From the NCBI GenBank assembly GCA_029706075.1, contig JAINUG010000199.1, positions 806,001-870,000 on the forward strand: a stretch of 64,000 nucleotides of DNA. The letters are read 5' to 3'. Under the pieces are notes generated by a model. It did not search any database. It was not told the origin of the DNA and worked only from the letters and a program-made list of their open reading frames with translations. The DNA is from Aldrovandia affinis (Eukaryota > Chordata > Actinopteri > Notacanthiformes > Halosauridae). The position numbers and the translations under genes were made by a program. Every line of letters begins with the position of its first letter. Position 1 is the first letter of the stretch. Shown piece after piece: positions 1 to 12,019 of this stretch.

Positions 1-739
1 GTAACATATTCACTATCTACTTCTGATATCCTTTGTCATAGGCCTATTTGTTGAATTTGCGGCATGTCTTTATCGTTGCCAGGCCTGGTCGCGTCAATGT
101 GCTTTTACTTTCCCAGTTGAAAATCGTGAACATAGGGTCCCGGGAGGTGTGTTAGCCCTGGGCCCCGGGGAGGCTTAACGTGGCTCTGGGAAGAGGTGTC
201 AGTTCTGCCCGCCAAAGAAGGACTGTAAAACACATACTGTGTGCTGCAGGTGTAAGAAATATATCTGCAAAGGCTGTGCACTTGCATACTGCCCTACATG
301 TGCTAATTAGTTGACTGAGTTATGTTGTTTGGTTCACATATTCACATTTTTGTTTTGTATATTTTATTACATTGTTCACTGGCAAAAAAAACTGACTGGA
401 TTCAAAACTACTTTTTGCACATTGCTGCTACTTTCTTAAGCTATAGAAATACTATACAAATATTGCTTACTACCTATACAGTAAAAAATAATACAATTGA
501 CAGTGTCATAGAAACGAGTGGTGTCTCCTGAATAAATGCAGTCTTTCTGCCATGTGAAGAGGGAAAATTCAGGTATTCACACAATTTGTAGTGAATGATA
601 AGTTGTTTCTTCAGGCGAAATAGATTTGGTGTTTAAAATTCAATTAAGCTGCTTTATATTGGGGGTTTAGTGAAGGCGGGTCATTTTGACCCAGAGGACA
701 CGGGGTGTATACAGAATATGAGGACATCGGGAGGGTTAA
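1..739 (+). mobile_element. 3' part of a piggyBac-like DNA transposon
   Basis: The piece holds the C-terminal coding end of a piggyBac-type transposase and then about 430 bp of AT-rich 3' non-coding sequence. It ends GAGGG-TTAA at 731-739. piggyBac elements insert at TTAA and their termini start with CCC, which fits. A subterminal inverted motif GGGTCATTTTGACCC lies at 678-692, close to the palindrome in the separate TTAA element at 5130-8540, so the two are probably related families. The 5' end and most of the transposase are outside the window or lost. Confidence 0.65.
191..310 (+). pseudogene. piggyBac transposase C-terminal cysteine-rich domain
   Basis: A 39-codon open tail ends in TAG at 308-310. 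It shows the cysteine-rich zinc-binding domain typical of the C-terminus of piggyBac transposases: CxxC near the start, CCRC in the middle, then CxxC and a final CxxC. In this protein family the domain binds the subterminal repeats of the transposon. An in-frame TAA lies at 176-178, just upstream, so the reading frame to the catalytic core is broken in this copy. No host-gene splice structure is visible, so I read it as a transposon remnant and not a domesticated PGBD gene. Confidence 0.65.
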
Positions 740-852
740 GAAGTTTTTTTGTATTTGGAAGTTTTTCTTAAGTATTTTATATGCACAGAAAGGTAAAATA
801 AATACCATACTAAGACAAACATTTGACTAAGTGACGATTAATAAGAGCTGTA

Positions 853-932
853 TGTACCTGTTCCGGCTTACATACAAATTCGACTTAAAGACAGACTTAA
901 GAACGGATCTTGTTCGTAACCCGGGGACTGCC
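853..932 (-). repeat. Tigger/pogo-like terminal inverted repeat fragment
   Basis: Read on the minus strand the segment begins GGCAGTCCCCGGGTTACGAA and ends in a stretch resembling AAGTCGGAACAGGTAC. This matches the well-known termini of Tigger/pogo-type Tc1/mariner transposons. The outer end abuts TATA, consistent with a TA target. No transposase and no second terminus are seen nearby, so it is a fragment or a small non-autonomous copy. Confidence 0.45.
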
Positions 933-2269
933 TATACTAAAAGTATTTTTTTTTTACAAATTCACCATTAAGTCCTCAAAAGTAAAAGTAAAAGTAGAGA
1001 CTCAATACACACAGTAAACCTTATTAATTTCCCAGTATATTAATTTCACATATGTGTGGTTTTACTAAAACATTTTTTGATTATAAACTATCATTTGATC
1101 ATAACAGTGTGATGAAGGGAACATCTGGAAAGTAATTAAAGCAGTGGTAAAGCTCCATGCACTTTATAGATGTTGGATCATATTCTAATGAGATTGTGGC
1201 CATGCGATGGAGGGATGCCCAGGTCAAAATAATGAAATTGACAATTGTCTGAGATTTGTAATGTATAGTAGGAACTATACAATATGAGGCCCTTAGCAAT
1301 GGTGGCTATAAAAGTAATGAAATGGATATAAAGTGTTTGACACACATTTAACATTTGTAACAGCTTTTTTCATTATACATTAGTGATTAGTAGTAAATAT
1401 AAATTTCTATATAACATTATGCCAAAAGTCCCATCCAAATCAGATTGCACTGTAATAATACTGCACGATCAAAATTACATTTGTACAATGTTTCAACAAC
1501 ATAATTTTGTTAGCTAAATGGCTAACAAGTAAACCAGTCATTAATATCTAGTTAGATATTGAATGCGAGCCAGTGGGGATGACTACAACAGTCCTTATAA
1601 ATATTTATATATTTACACTAAATAAATTGGTAAATTACCTAATCTCCATTTCAGTCATGAGTGAGCAGGAGACACACACACACACAAATTAGGCAGAGAC
1701 CTCACTGAGTCAAGTATAAAACTTGCTTTCTTTGATCTCTGTCACAGTGCAGTGCCAAGTGGTGGCAGTATTCACATACCTGAGCTTGTTGAAAGAGAGG
1801 CTGCAGGAATACAATTCAAAATGATTACCATTCCATGCATGCTAAATATTGTCTTATAATTTGTTAATGCCTCTTTAGGTGAGGCAGCAAGCTGTCCATG
1901 TGTGTTATAGAGCTCCATCAGAATGCAACACAGAATACTACAGAGGCCTCCCCAATCAGCCAAGCTGCATCCCCTGTAGGTTTCAAATGAATTACATCCA
2001 GGTGGAGACAACATACAAGGTTGACTTTTCAGATAATCTTGTTTGCATAAAGGTTAAAGCAAGGACACCCGGAGCAAGTTATTGTGGTCCCTTGTAAGGC
2101 CACCACCAAATCAAATCTCTCTGAGGGGTCTCTGGAGAGTATAACTGTTGATTGCTTATTTTTCTGAAGCCAGTCGGGGTGCTGAATTGCTGGCACAGTG
2201 CACACCATGCTTAATCAAGTACAGCCCCTGGTACCTGTGGTAATCACCCAGGTCCTTTGATTTCTCACA
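933..2269. other. AT-rich region without a recognised gene
   Basis: Unique-looking AT-rich sequence with only short chance ORFs on both strands. A short (AC)n run lies near 1673-1686. I see no conserved protein, RNA gene or mobile-element terminus here. Confidence 0.5.
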
Positions 2270-2274
2270 CAATA

Positions 2275-2505
2275 TGTTAGGAGGTGGACTGAATGAACCC
2301 AAGTGCAAAGAACGAGACTGAAGCAAAGATGGTTGGTGAACAAAAATAGATCTTTACTAGTGGGGAGAAAAATGAAAACAACAAAACACTGAAGAACAAA
2401 AAGAACACAGAAAATAACTGGGAGACGAGGCTCCAAAAAACTAACTAATAACACTAACTACACAAGTACAAACTCGAAAACAAACTAGAAAATGAAGTTA
2501 TGAAA
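2275..2505 (-). repeat. Truncated 3' LTR of the gypsy-like element
   Basis: Keeps the outer TG/CA terminus next to the target duplication CAATA but lacks the U3 half found in 4230-4811. The breakpoint lies near 2480-2505 and matches the internal copy. Confidence 0.65.
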
Positions 2506-3028
2506 CTATAGACACAGAAGGAAACTTGGGACTGATCCGGGGCTCGAGGAGTTGGAGGAAATGGGCTGGAATCTTGGGACTGGAACTGGGCTTGAGAGGG
2601 GGCTGGAGACTTAAGAGAATCCGAGGATGAATGAGAGTGGTGAGCTGCCCGGTCGGCCAATCCAGGCGCGGGTTATGACATGCCAGCCATGGGTAACCCA
2701 GTATGAGTGGAAATTTAGGAGAGCGAATGAGGTGAAGTTGGATGACCTCTGAGTGGTTATTCTCTAGAGACAACCACAGGGGAACGGTGAGGTGGTGTAC
2801 TCGGCCAGAACCCAGTGGTCTGCCATCCAGGGCCGTGACCGTGAGAGGAGGCTCTAGAGTTGTCAGAGGGATCTCGAGTTCTTTGGCTAACTTGATGTCC
2901 AGGAAATTGCCCGCTGCACCAGAGTCCACCATGGCTTTGAGGGTGTGGTCCTGGTCACCCCAGGCGAGGGAGGCTGTCATCAGAGCTGCGGTTGCCTCGG
3001 GCTCAGGAGACATGGTCAGCTTCGTCAT
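2498..3028 (-). pseudogene. Retropepsin-type protease fragment (gypsy-like), copy 1
   Basis: A 176-residue frame with the same AMVDSGAAGNFLD catalytic motif (about residues 31-43) and LILGYPWL motif as copy 2. Apart from a 1-bp indel near 2593-2600 that changes the C-terminal tail, the two are the same protein. It is followed on the minus strand by the terminal partial LTR (2505-2275) instead of reverse transcriptase. Confidence 0.75.
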
Positions 3029-3127
3029 GGTTCCTGGACGAGGCCTGGCTTTCCCCCCCCTGGCTTGAGTTTGTTGGCGCGGGAACTGCTGGCGGAAACT
3101 GTGCCTGGTTGAGCGCCTGCAGATTGT

Positions 3128-3235
3128 TCAAGACTTGGTTAGCGTCTCCTCATGGCGTCCGACCGTAGCTCCCTGGTTAGCCAGTGTGGATCGCAAATGA
3201 TCGAACTCTGGATTGGCGTTCTCTGCTGGGTTCAT
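3128..3235 (-). pseudogene. gag: gag N-terminal fragment (gypsy-like), copy 1
   Basis: Same gag start as at 4211, here with the ATG at 3235. A 1-bp deletion relative to copy 2 (GTTAGCG at 3138-3144 versus GTTAAGCG) shifts the frame. The reading then ends after about 35 residues, at 3128. The fragment is non-functional and shows that the two tandem units have started to diverge. Confidence 0.5.
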
Positions 3236-3253
3236 GATTTGGCTTAGTCTTGC

Positions 3254-3480
3254 TGTTAGGAGGTGGACTGAATGAACCCAAGTGCAAAGAACGAGACTGA
3301 AGCAAAGATGGTTGGTGAACAAAAATAGATCTTTACTAGTGGTGAGAAAAATGAAACAACAAAACACTGAAGAACAAAAAGAACACAGAAAAAACTGGGA
3401 GACGAGGCTCCAAAAACTAACTAATAACACTAACTACACAAGTACAAACTCGAAAACAAACTAGAAAATGAAGTTATGAA
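3254..3480 (-). repeat. Internal partial LTR between the two tandem units
   Basis: Starts TGTTAGGAGG like the full LTR and matches its 3' part for about 225 bp. It then joins the protease fragment without the U3 half. The inner junction is at the same place in the 2275-2505 copy. Confidence 0.65.
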
Positions 3481-3481
3481 A

Positions 3482-4003
3482 CTATAGACACAGAAGGAAA
3501 CTTGGGACTGATCCGGGGCTCGAGGAGTTGGAGGAAATGGGCTGGAATCTTGGGACTGGAACTGGGCTTGAGAGGGGCTGGAGACTTAAGAGAATCCGAG
3601 GATGAATGAGAGTGGTGAGCTGCCCGGTCGGCCAATCCAGGCGCGGGTTATGACATGCCAGCCATGGGTAACCCAGTATGAGTGGAAATTTAGGAGAGCG
3701 AATGAGGTGAAGTTGGATGACCTCTGAGTGGTTATTCTCTAGAGACAACCACAGGGGAACGGTGAGGTGGTGTACTCGGCCAGAACCCAGTGGTCTGCCA
3801 TCCAGGGCCGTGACCGTGAGAGGAGGCTCTAGAGTTGTCAGAGGGATCTCGAGTTCTTTGGCTAACTTGATGTCCAGGAAATTGCCCGCTGCACCAGAGT
3901 CCACCATGGCTTTGAGGGTGTGGTCCTGGTCACCCCAGGCGAGGGAGGCTGTCATCAGAGCTGCGGTTGCCTCGGGCTCAGGAGACATGGTCAGCTTCGT
4001 CAT
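3482..4003 (-). pseudogene. Retropepsin-type protease fragment (gypsy-like), copy 2
   Basis: The 173-residue open frame contains the aspartic-protease signature AMVDSGAAGNFLD at about residues 31-43. After it come hydrophobic strands and the flap-distal motif LILGYPWLACHNP near residues 107-119. This is the retropepsin of Ty3/gypsy elements, which cleaves Gag-Pol. After about residue 145 the frame runs into low-complexity sequence and then the LTR remnant. It has no reverse transcriptase following it. The catalytic DSG is intact, but the frame has lost its pol context. It is nearly identical to the copy at 2498-3028. Confidence 0.75.
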
Positions 4004-4211
4004 GGTTCCTGGACGAGGCCTGGCTTTCCCCCCCCTGGCTTGAGTTTGTTGGCGCGGGAACTGCTGGCGGAAACTGTGCCTGGTTGAGCGCCTGCAGATT
4101 GTTCAAGACTTGGTTAAGCGTCTCCTCATGGCGTCCGACCGTAGCTCCCTGGTTAGCCAGTGTGGATCGCAAATGATCGAACTCTGGATTGGCGTTCTCT
4201 GCTGGGTTCAT
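3978..4211 (-). pseudogene. gag: gag N-terminal fragment (gypsy-like), copy 2
   Basis: The ATG at 4211 lies shortly inside the LTR and opens a frame of about 77 residues beginning MNPAENANPEFDHL. The charged, helical start with a repeated HLRS/RHEETL pattern resembles the leading end of fish gypsy Gag proteins, which assemble the virus-like particle. The frame stops at 3978-3980 just inside the following protease frame. The Gag core and zinc knuckle are missing, so the middle of gag has been deleted in this copy. The family call rests on position and the neighbouring protease; the Gag itself is short. Confidence 0.5.
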
Positions 4212-4229
4212 GATTTGGCTTAGTCTTGC

Positions 4230-4811
4230 TGTTAGGAGGTGGACTGAGTGAACCCAAGTGCAGAGAACGAGACTGAAGCAAAGATGGTTGGTGAACAAAA
4301 ATAGATCTTTACTAGTGGTGAGAACAATGAAACAACAAAACACTGAAGAACAAAAAGAACACAGAAAAAAACTGGGAGACGAGGCTCCAAAAAACTAACT
4401 AATAACACTAACTACACAAGTGCAAACTCGAAAATGAAGCACAAAGAAAATAAACAAACGAGGACCGATGAGACTAGGGAAATACTCGAAAATAACAATA
4501 CAGGAAAGCTAGGTGAGAACAATCTCAGACTGAGCAAAGCAAACAAGGAAACACACTACTAAGTAGGGGGGAACTAAACTAGACACAGGTGACATTATTG
4601 AAACTAATAACCAAAAACAATCAGGGACAACGAGGCACAGATGGAAACACTAAAACAATGAATCAATAAACAATTAACAAATCACGGTACAATAAACTCA
4701 ATAAAACAATAAACTCAATACACGAGACTAAAACAGAGCAAAGCAACTAAAAAGGTAACAAATAACGATATCTAATGATGAACCAGAGAAGATCCCGGGT
4801 GGACCCTTACA
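4230..4811 (-). repeat. Complete 5' LTR of the gypsy-like element
   Basis: 582 bp with TG...CA termini when read on either strand and CAATA directly outside. Its last ~225 bp (plus-strand left part) recur at 3254-3480 and 2275-2505. It precedes the gag start codon at 4211 on the minus strand, which fixes it as the 5' LTR. Confidence 0.75.
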
Positions 4812-4816
4812 CAATA

Positions 4817-5129
4817 TGGCTTCCTTAGAGTCAGCAGAGATACAAACCTGTTTCCTCATGAATGTTTAGATATTCTATGTGTTCAATGTCTATGTGCAGC
4901 AACAGTATTAAGGCACAGATGCACGGTACACCCTTAGGCAGCAAACACACACAAGTGCTTTAAAATATGGTAATATGTGGAGGGCTTATGCTCAGTGATG
5001 AATACCATCTGAAAGGTTTTTATTCATTAGAAAGCAGTTCTAATAATAACTAATAAATGAATAACACAAACTGAGCATTGACTATTCACTAGATTAGTTT
5101 AATTCACATTACAAGGTTGAACTCAATGT
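4817..5129. other. Short AT-rich spacer between two mobile elements
   Basis: No gene or repeat terminus recognised. It separates the gypsy-like target duplication from the next TTAA element. Confidence 0.4.
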
Positions 5130-5505
5130 TTAACCCTTTGATGCATAACCCGGGTCAAAAATGACCCGGTGGAGAGTTTATTTTCTATATCTTTGCAAAA
5201 AATGAATTTCATCATTCAGCAATCCAGGTATTCCTTGTTTTTGATAATCACAAATCTTTATTTTGATATTTCCTTTCTTACTTTTTGAATAAAAATGTTT
5301 TTTGTATTACTACCCCTCTAATGCATAACATGGGTAAAAAATGACCCGCATTCATTTCCTATGTATGTTTATGCACACTTGAGTGTTTATTTGCTATATC
5401 TTTGGAATAAATGTATGTTATCACTCAGAAATCCAGGTAACTTGTTTTTGATAAGGAACCTTTTGATCTTTGTGCTTCTGAAAATTGACAGTTATCAGAT
5501 GTGTA

Positions 5506-6742
5506 CAGCCGTGGCCAAAAGTTTTGAGAATGACACAAGTATTGGTTTTCACAAAGTTTGCTGCTTCAGTGTTTTTAGATCTTTTTGTCAGATGTTACTA
5601 TGGTATACTGAAGTATAATTACAAGCATTTCACAAGTGTCAAAGGCTTTTATTGACAATTACATTAAGTTTATGCAGAGTCAATATTTGCAGTGTTGACC
5701 CTTCTTTTTCAAGACCTCATGCAGTACCATTCTTTATTCATGGCTGTGTTCTTAGGCAAAATTGTGAGTGAGCCCACTCCCTTGGCTGAGAAGCAACCCC
5801 ACACATGAATGGTCTCAAGATGCTTTACTGTTGGCATGACACAGGACTGATGGTAGCGCTCACCTTTTCTTCTCCGGACAAGCTTTTTTCCAGATGCCCC
5901 AAATAATCGGAAAGGGGATTCATCAGAGGAAATGACTTTACCCCAGTCCTCAGCAGTCCAATCCCTGTACCTTTTGCAGAATATCAGTCTGTCCCTGATG
6001 TTTTTCCTGGAGAGAAGTGGCTTCTTTGCTGCCCTTCTTGACACCAGGCCATCCTCCAAAAGTCTTCGCCTCACTGTGCATGCAGATGCACTCACACCTG
6101 CCTGCTGCCATTCCTGAGCAAGCTCTGCACTGGTAGTGCCCTGATCCCGCAGCTGAATCAACTTTAGGAGACGGTCCTGGCGCTTGCTGGACTTTCTTGG
6201 GCGCTCTGAAGCCTTCTTCACAACAATTGAACCTCTCTCCTTGAAGTTCTTGATGATCCGATAAATGGTTGATTTAGGTGCAATCTTACTAGCAGCAATA
6301 TCCTTGCCTGTGAAGCCCTTTTGGTGCAAAGCAATGATGACTGCACGTGTTTCCTTGCAGGTAACCATGGTTAACAGAGGAAGAACAATGATTTCAAGCA
6401 CCACCCTCCTTTTAAAGCTTCCAGTCTGTTATTCTAACTCAATCAGCATGACAGAGTGATCTCCAGCCTTGTCCTCATCAACACTCTCACCTGTGTTAAC
6501 GAGAGAATCACTGACATGATGTCTGCTATTCCTTTTGTGGCAGGGCTGAAATGCAGTGTAAATGTTTTTTTGGGATTAAGTTCATTTTCATGGCAAAGAG
6601 GGACTTTGCAATTAATTGCAATTCATCTGATCACTCTTCATAACATTCTGGAGTATATGCAAATTGCCATCATAAAAACTGAGGCAGCAGACTTTGTGAA
6701 AATTAATATTTGTGTCATTCTCAAAACTTTTAGCCATGGGTG
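5506..6742 (-). mobile_element. Tc1-like transposon 1
   Basis: Termini are CAGCCGTGGCCAAAAGTTTT (left) and its near inverse CTAAAAGTTTTGAGAATGAC (right, minus strand), flanked by TA at 5504-5505 and 6743-6744. About 1.24 kb, shorter than a usual 1.6-kb Tc1, because the transposase 3' part is deleted. Confidence 0.85.
5709..6404 (-). pseudogene. Tc1 transposase, C-terminally deleted
   Basis: A 231-residue frame begins with a hydrophobic leader and then shows the paired-type DNA-binding domain of Tc1 transposases. Its first helix-turn-helix is around residues 25-55 (KGFTGKDIAASK, STIYRIIKNF) and the second around 85-130 (TVRRRLLEDGL). The first catalytic aspartate is present in VISSDESPFRLFG near residue 162. 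After GCFSAKGVGSL the frame jumps to a short tail. The regions that would carry the second aspartate (DNDPKH block) and the glutamate (DLNPIE block) are missing. It therefore has one of three catalytic residues and cannot cut or join DNA. Confidence 0.85.
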
Positions 6743-6744
6743 TA

Positions 6745-8350
<1,606 letters not shown>

Positions 8351-8540
8351 TATATGTGCTGAAAGGTAACAAAAAAAATATATTTCAAATATCAATGGAT
8401 TCTTGTGTAGACCAAATCACTGCTAAAATCATTATTTTAACAAAATTATTATTATAGTATGTCTTTATTGATGACGGGTCATTTTTGACCCATGTTATGC
8501 ATTAGAGGGGGTGTGGAGGGCTTATGTATCAAAGGGTTAA

Positions 8541-10179
8541 AAGACCCATATCTACATAAAGATAAGAAGAGGACTTATTTATTAATTAAATTTTTCCTTT
8601 TACAATACTACAGGCATTATCACATAAAATATTGAGATAAAAAAATCAAGCATAACAAATTGGCTGGTCCATTGTTATTTAAGCCTGAATACATCATTGG
8701 AGAGTAACCACAATCCTCTGAACAATCCTATAAAAAGCAGTAAAGCCATAAGCAGTAATGATGATAGATGGGGGTTATAAAGTACCTTTTCTAAAAATGA
8801 AAGGCAGAAATCGAGGCTATCGATGATTCAATGGTTTTCTTTGACAGATTCAATCCTCAAGATGGCTCTGACCCACAGTGAAGCCTTTTTATACATTCCT
8901 CAGCATAACATTAGATTGGGTCTATCTATTTTCTAATGATCAGAAATTGAGCTCTATGGTGCATTAAAACAGTTCCGTTTCTTGAAGAAACAGAGCAAAA
9001 GAGTATATTTATTTTCCACTGTTGGCATGCATGTGGCTTTTCATACCAAATGAATGATATCCCCATTTATTTAATTGTGAACAATGCATAAAAATCTGAG
9101 AAATGCACTGTATGCCTAATCTGTAAAGGAAAAATAAAACATTATCCTTGCTGCTGCTGCTGCTGCAAAAAGTTGTATTTTAAACACATAATAGACTGAG
9201 ACCTTACAGATTACAGTTAAAGCCTACAATTATTATTTTTTTTGGAAAATTAAATTATAGCTACCACAGATTTTATTCTCAATTGCAAATACAATGGCTT
9301 AATTTAATTAACCATTCATGAATTATCTTGTAATTGCTCAGGCTCAATGTATGTCAAAATAATTCCTGCAAGGAAACAAAAACTGATAATAGGAGTGACA
9401 TTAGCATTTGGTCAGCAGAGGGCCAACCAAAAGGTATGTACTATAAGTGTTTTTAACAGTAAAAATGATGTTGAGAGTTATATTTACTGAAGATATATAC
9501 TGTGTAAACAACCTCCTCTTCAGTGGGAGGACTGTAGGGATTTATTGCATGATCATGTATGAAATATTAATATTTGCTGAGAATCTCCACAGAGCCTTGG
9601 ATGGAAGAAATTGAGCTTTGTCCGCAGATACGATACGGAGGCGATAACACATAACCAGTAACAATGACTGCAATTGACAGTTTGCCTCAATTCCAGTCTG
9701 CAGTTACTGTGGATTGACTATGTTGCTGACCAGCCCTTTATTTTTTTAAATAATGCATCACTCACAACAAAATTATTTGTATTATATATTATATATTATT
9801 AAAGTATTATATCAAGATGACAGCATCCTATTATACTACGCATTTATGAAATCCATCCATTTTCATCCTGAAAGAAAAAATCTAAATCTCTTTGGTGTCA
9901 TCTATTTTCATAGGTAATCTCCTCATGCCGGGAATCACTTCTGAAAATCCCTGAAAAACTTTTCATCACGGCATTATTTCATGAATGAGCACATATCATA
10001 TCTCAGGTATCAACCATAAACCAAATCATTGGCCAAATCTATGTTTAAAAGCAAAACACTACAGATAAATTGCATGAGCAACCAGTATTGCTTTTTTTTT
10101 ATTTCACAGTTGTTCATCAATGCCAATCTTTCATTTAAATACTATATATTTTTAACATTTTTGTTTTTTCATTTTTTTC
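8541..10179. other. AT-rich region without a recognised gene
   Basis: Contains a short CTG/CTG run near 9148-9166 and a TATAT-rich patch near 9780-9830. No protein similarity, RNA gene or element terminus is seen. Confidence 0.5.
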
Positions 10180-10510
10180 TCACATTTTTCTCCAAATTAG
10201 GTGGCCAACTATACCCTCTATTGATCCATCTATCCCCGCCTCTGGGACTGGCAGTGGCGGGGATGGTGAACCGCCTCCTTTGAGACAGAACTTGCCCAAT
10301 TCTGATATGTCCAGAGAATCTTCCTGTGCATGCAGCAAGCTCATGCCGGCTTTACTACCCCCTCCCCTTGGGGCAGACAGCCAATCGCCGGCCCAGAATG
10401 GGACTCCTGGCCAGAGCCGAGCTGCCACAGCTGGAGAATGGAACCCACGGCCACAGTGGGCAACCTCAACTCCGGGCAAGTGCCTTTACTGGGAGTATAA
10501 TCGTGGAGGT
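10180..10510 (-). mobile_element. tRNA-derived SINE (diverged)
   Basis: Read on the minus strand, the right end carries a weak pol III promoter: an A-box-like start and a B-box-like GTGGGTTCCATTC. The body contains the family motif CCAATCGCCGGCC/GGCTGTCTGCCCC, and the element ends in an AT-rich tail at the left. The layout is shared with the copy at 55325-55640 and, more distantly, those at 28376 and 36411. The retrovirus inserted directly at its head. Confidence 0.55.
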
Positions 10511-10514
10511 CTTT

Positions 10515-10908
10515 TGTTAGGTTCACGAAATTCAGAAGACCTTCAAAGTTAATAGAGAACACTTGCACCAAATGAGAAAACAGAACATACAACCAATTTT
10601 CAACAGAGTTTATTCAACCAAATGCATTCGGGGTTCACCGCCTCCCTGCCAGGCAATGAACAAATCATTTCCGGAGAGAACACTTCTTATAGACAATAAT
10701 TTAGACAACTGCTATAGCCTCGCCCACACCCCAGTCACAAGACTGTATTTTTCCATCTCTGGCAGAACTTCGTATCTTTTGGCAAGGCACACTGCTCTGA
10801 CCTCGACTGTGGTGTTTTAGCTAGCTCTCTGCAAAAACAGTCCTAAGAAACAGTACAAGTATGTGAAGTTATTCAGAAACAATTTTTAAACACAGAATTT
10901 CTCTATCA
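10515..10908 (-). repeat. 3' LTR of the endogenous retrovirus
   Basis: TG...CA ends. On the minus strand it contains a TATAAG box near 10690 and an AATAAA polyadenylation signal near 10605. About 99% identical to 23888-24281. Confidence 0.85.
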
Positions 10909-10984
10909 AACCCTCCTTTTGATGATTTTATCCCATATAGTCATACAATACTTTCACATTCTGCGTGTAGCAAGTTTATTTCAA

Positions 10985-11880
10985 TGCAGAAGCTTAAACA
11001 TCTTTAAACAAGTTTTGCAAGGCCATGGCAGTATCGTCATAGTCTGGAGGATCAATTATCTCTTCATTCCCAGAGTCAGATTGTCCTTCTTCAGAATCTA
11101 GGTTGTCAAACTCATCAGTTTTTTCTTTTATTCAGTGTGAAATTGATCAATGCACTCAGGCGGTAGTTTATTGTCTCTACCCTTAACATTAATTTGCCCA
11201 CCCCCATTTGGGGAAAAATACTAAGAACCACTTTGTTCCCTGCACTCCAAAGTTTGTGATCTTCTGGAACATTACTTCCCCATATTGCATCATGCTTATC
11301 CTCTAAGGATCTTTTTGCACGACCCTGTGTTTCAGCGCTTATTACCCATGTATTGTCAGTTAGCATTACATATGCACAAGTTCCATGCCACTTCTTAGGC
11401 AGAGCTATGTACACATTGTGTCCGCAAAGCCAGTACCACCCATCCACTGCCCTAGTGCCGTTTTCTGTAGGTGCTAACGTGGAACACCTTGTCTCCTTTA
11501 AGGGCGTTCCGGTGATTCTATTCTTACAGTAGGAGTACACTGTCCCATCGCATTGGGATGTCTCCCCCACCGGGACCGTTCCCTTCCCTCGTACACATTT
11601 TATAAAGGTCTTATGCGGGGTATATGGTACTACCATAATGGGCGTAATCAAATGTTGTCGTGAGGTTTGTAATAAACCTTGTCATCAGTGCAATTTATTC
11701 CCGTCAGTATATTCGTAGCAATTCACTTTGGTTGTAATTTTGTGGGTTGGGTCAAAGCATTTAAGTGTTCCTGTATGAGTTGAGAGCCCTATGGCACATG
11801 TTACAGTCCAGGACACATTTATTCCAATCCCCGGGGGTTGGTCCACAGTCACCCTTGGTGCTACGGATGATGCCGGTAGA
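10985..11880 (-). pseudogene. env: env remnant of the endogenous retrovirus
   Basis: The longest open piece (11651-11115, 178 residues) has a surface-subunit C-terminal pattern with conserved cysteines and tryptophans. An RAKR basic cleavage motif follows about 110 residues in, and then a short region resembling the start of the transmembrane subunit. A preceding piece (about 11880-11685) carries more surface-subunit cysteines in a shifted frame. Env mediates receptor binding and fusion in exogenous relatives. Here most of the transmembrane subunit is missing. A separate frame at about 11120-10985 reads an acidic tail with a PPDY motif. The surface part is also split by a small retroposon (11881-12019). 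The gene is clearly inactive. Confidence 0.65.
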
Positions 11881-12019
11881 TAACATAACATAACATAACA
11901 TAACATAACATAACATAAGGGGAAGACGAGAACAGGCCATTCAGCCCAACACTGCTCGTCCATTCCTACCACTAATCTGCTCACACTGCTTAACTGCTCA
12001 CACACTCAAACGCTAGAGT
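11881..12019 (-). mobile_element. Small retroposon fragment with a pentanucleotide tail
   Basis: Starts with about seven TAACA units (11881-11918) and continues with sequence containing AACAGGCCATTCAGCCCAAC, a motif common in vertebrate retroposons. GTAGA occurs directly left (11876-11880) and right (12020-12024), a plausible 5-bp target duplication. It lies inside env. Confidence 0.4.

Larger units (their letters stand above)
2275..4811 (-). mobile_element. Rearranged Ty3/gypsy-like LTR retrotransposon, tandemly duplicated
   Basis: The insertion runs TGTTAGGAGG...CCCTTACA and is flanked by a perfect 5-bp target duplication CAATA (2270-2274 and 4812-4816). Read on the minus strand its order is: full LTR (4230-4811), short gag start, protease fragment, LTR 3' part, gag start, protease fragment, LTR 3' part. 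The two internal units are 976 and 979 bp and about 99% alike. Reverse transcriptase, RNase H and integrase are absent, so the element cannot move by itself. The 3' LTR and the middle LTR share the same inner breakpoint. That suggests one deletion (protease into LTR) followed by LTR-to-LTR unequal exchange. Confidence 0.8.

Noticed and set aside
191-310. A domesticated host PGBD gene
   Set aside because: A stop lies just upstream, a transposon end with TTAA lies downstream, and no exon structure is visible.
2742-3068. 108-residue plus-strand ORF, repeated at 3717-4043
   Set aside because: Shadow of the minus-strand protease frame, duplicated because the element is duplicated.
3978-4343. A 121-residue protein starting inside the LTR
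   Set aside because: The first 44 residues are LTR sequence read through. The gag start at 4211 is the better choice.
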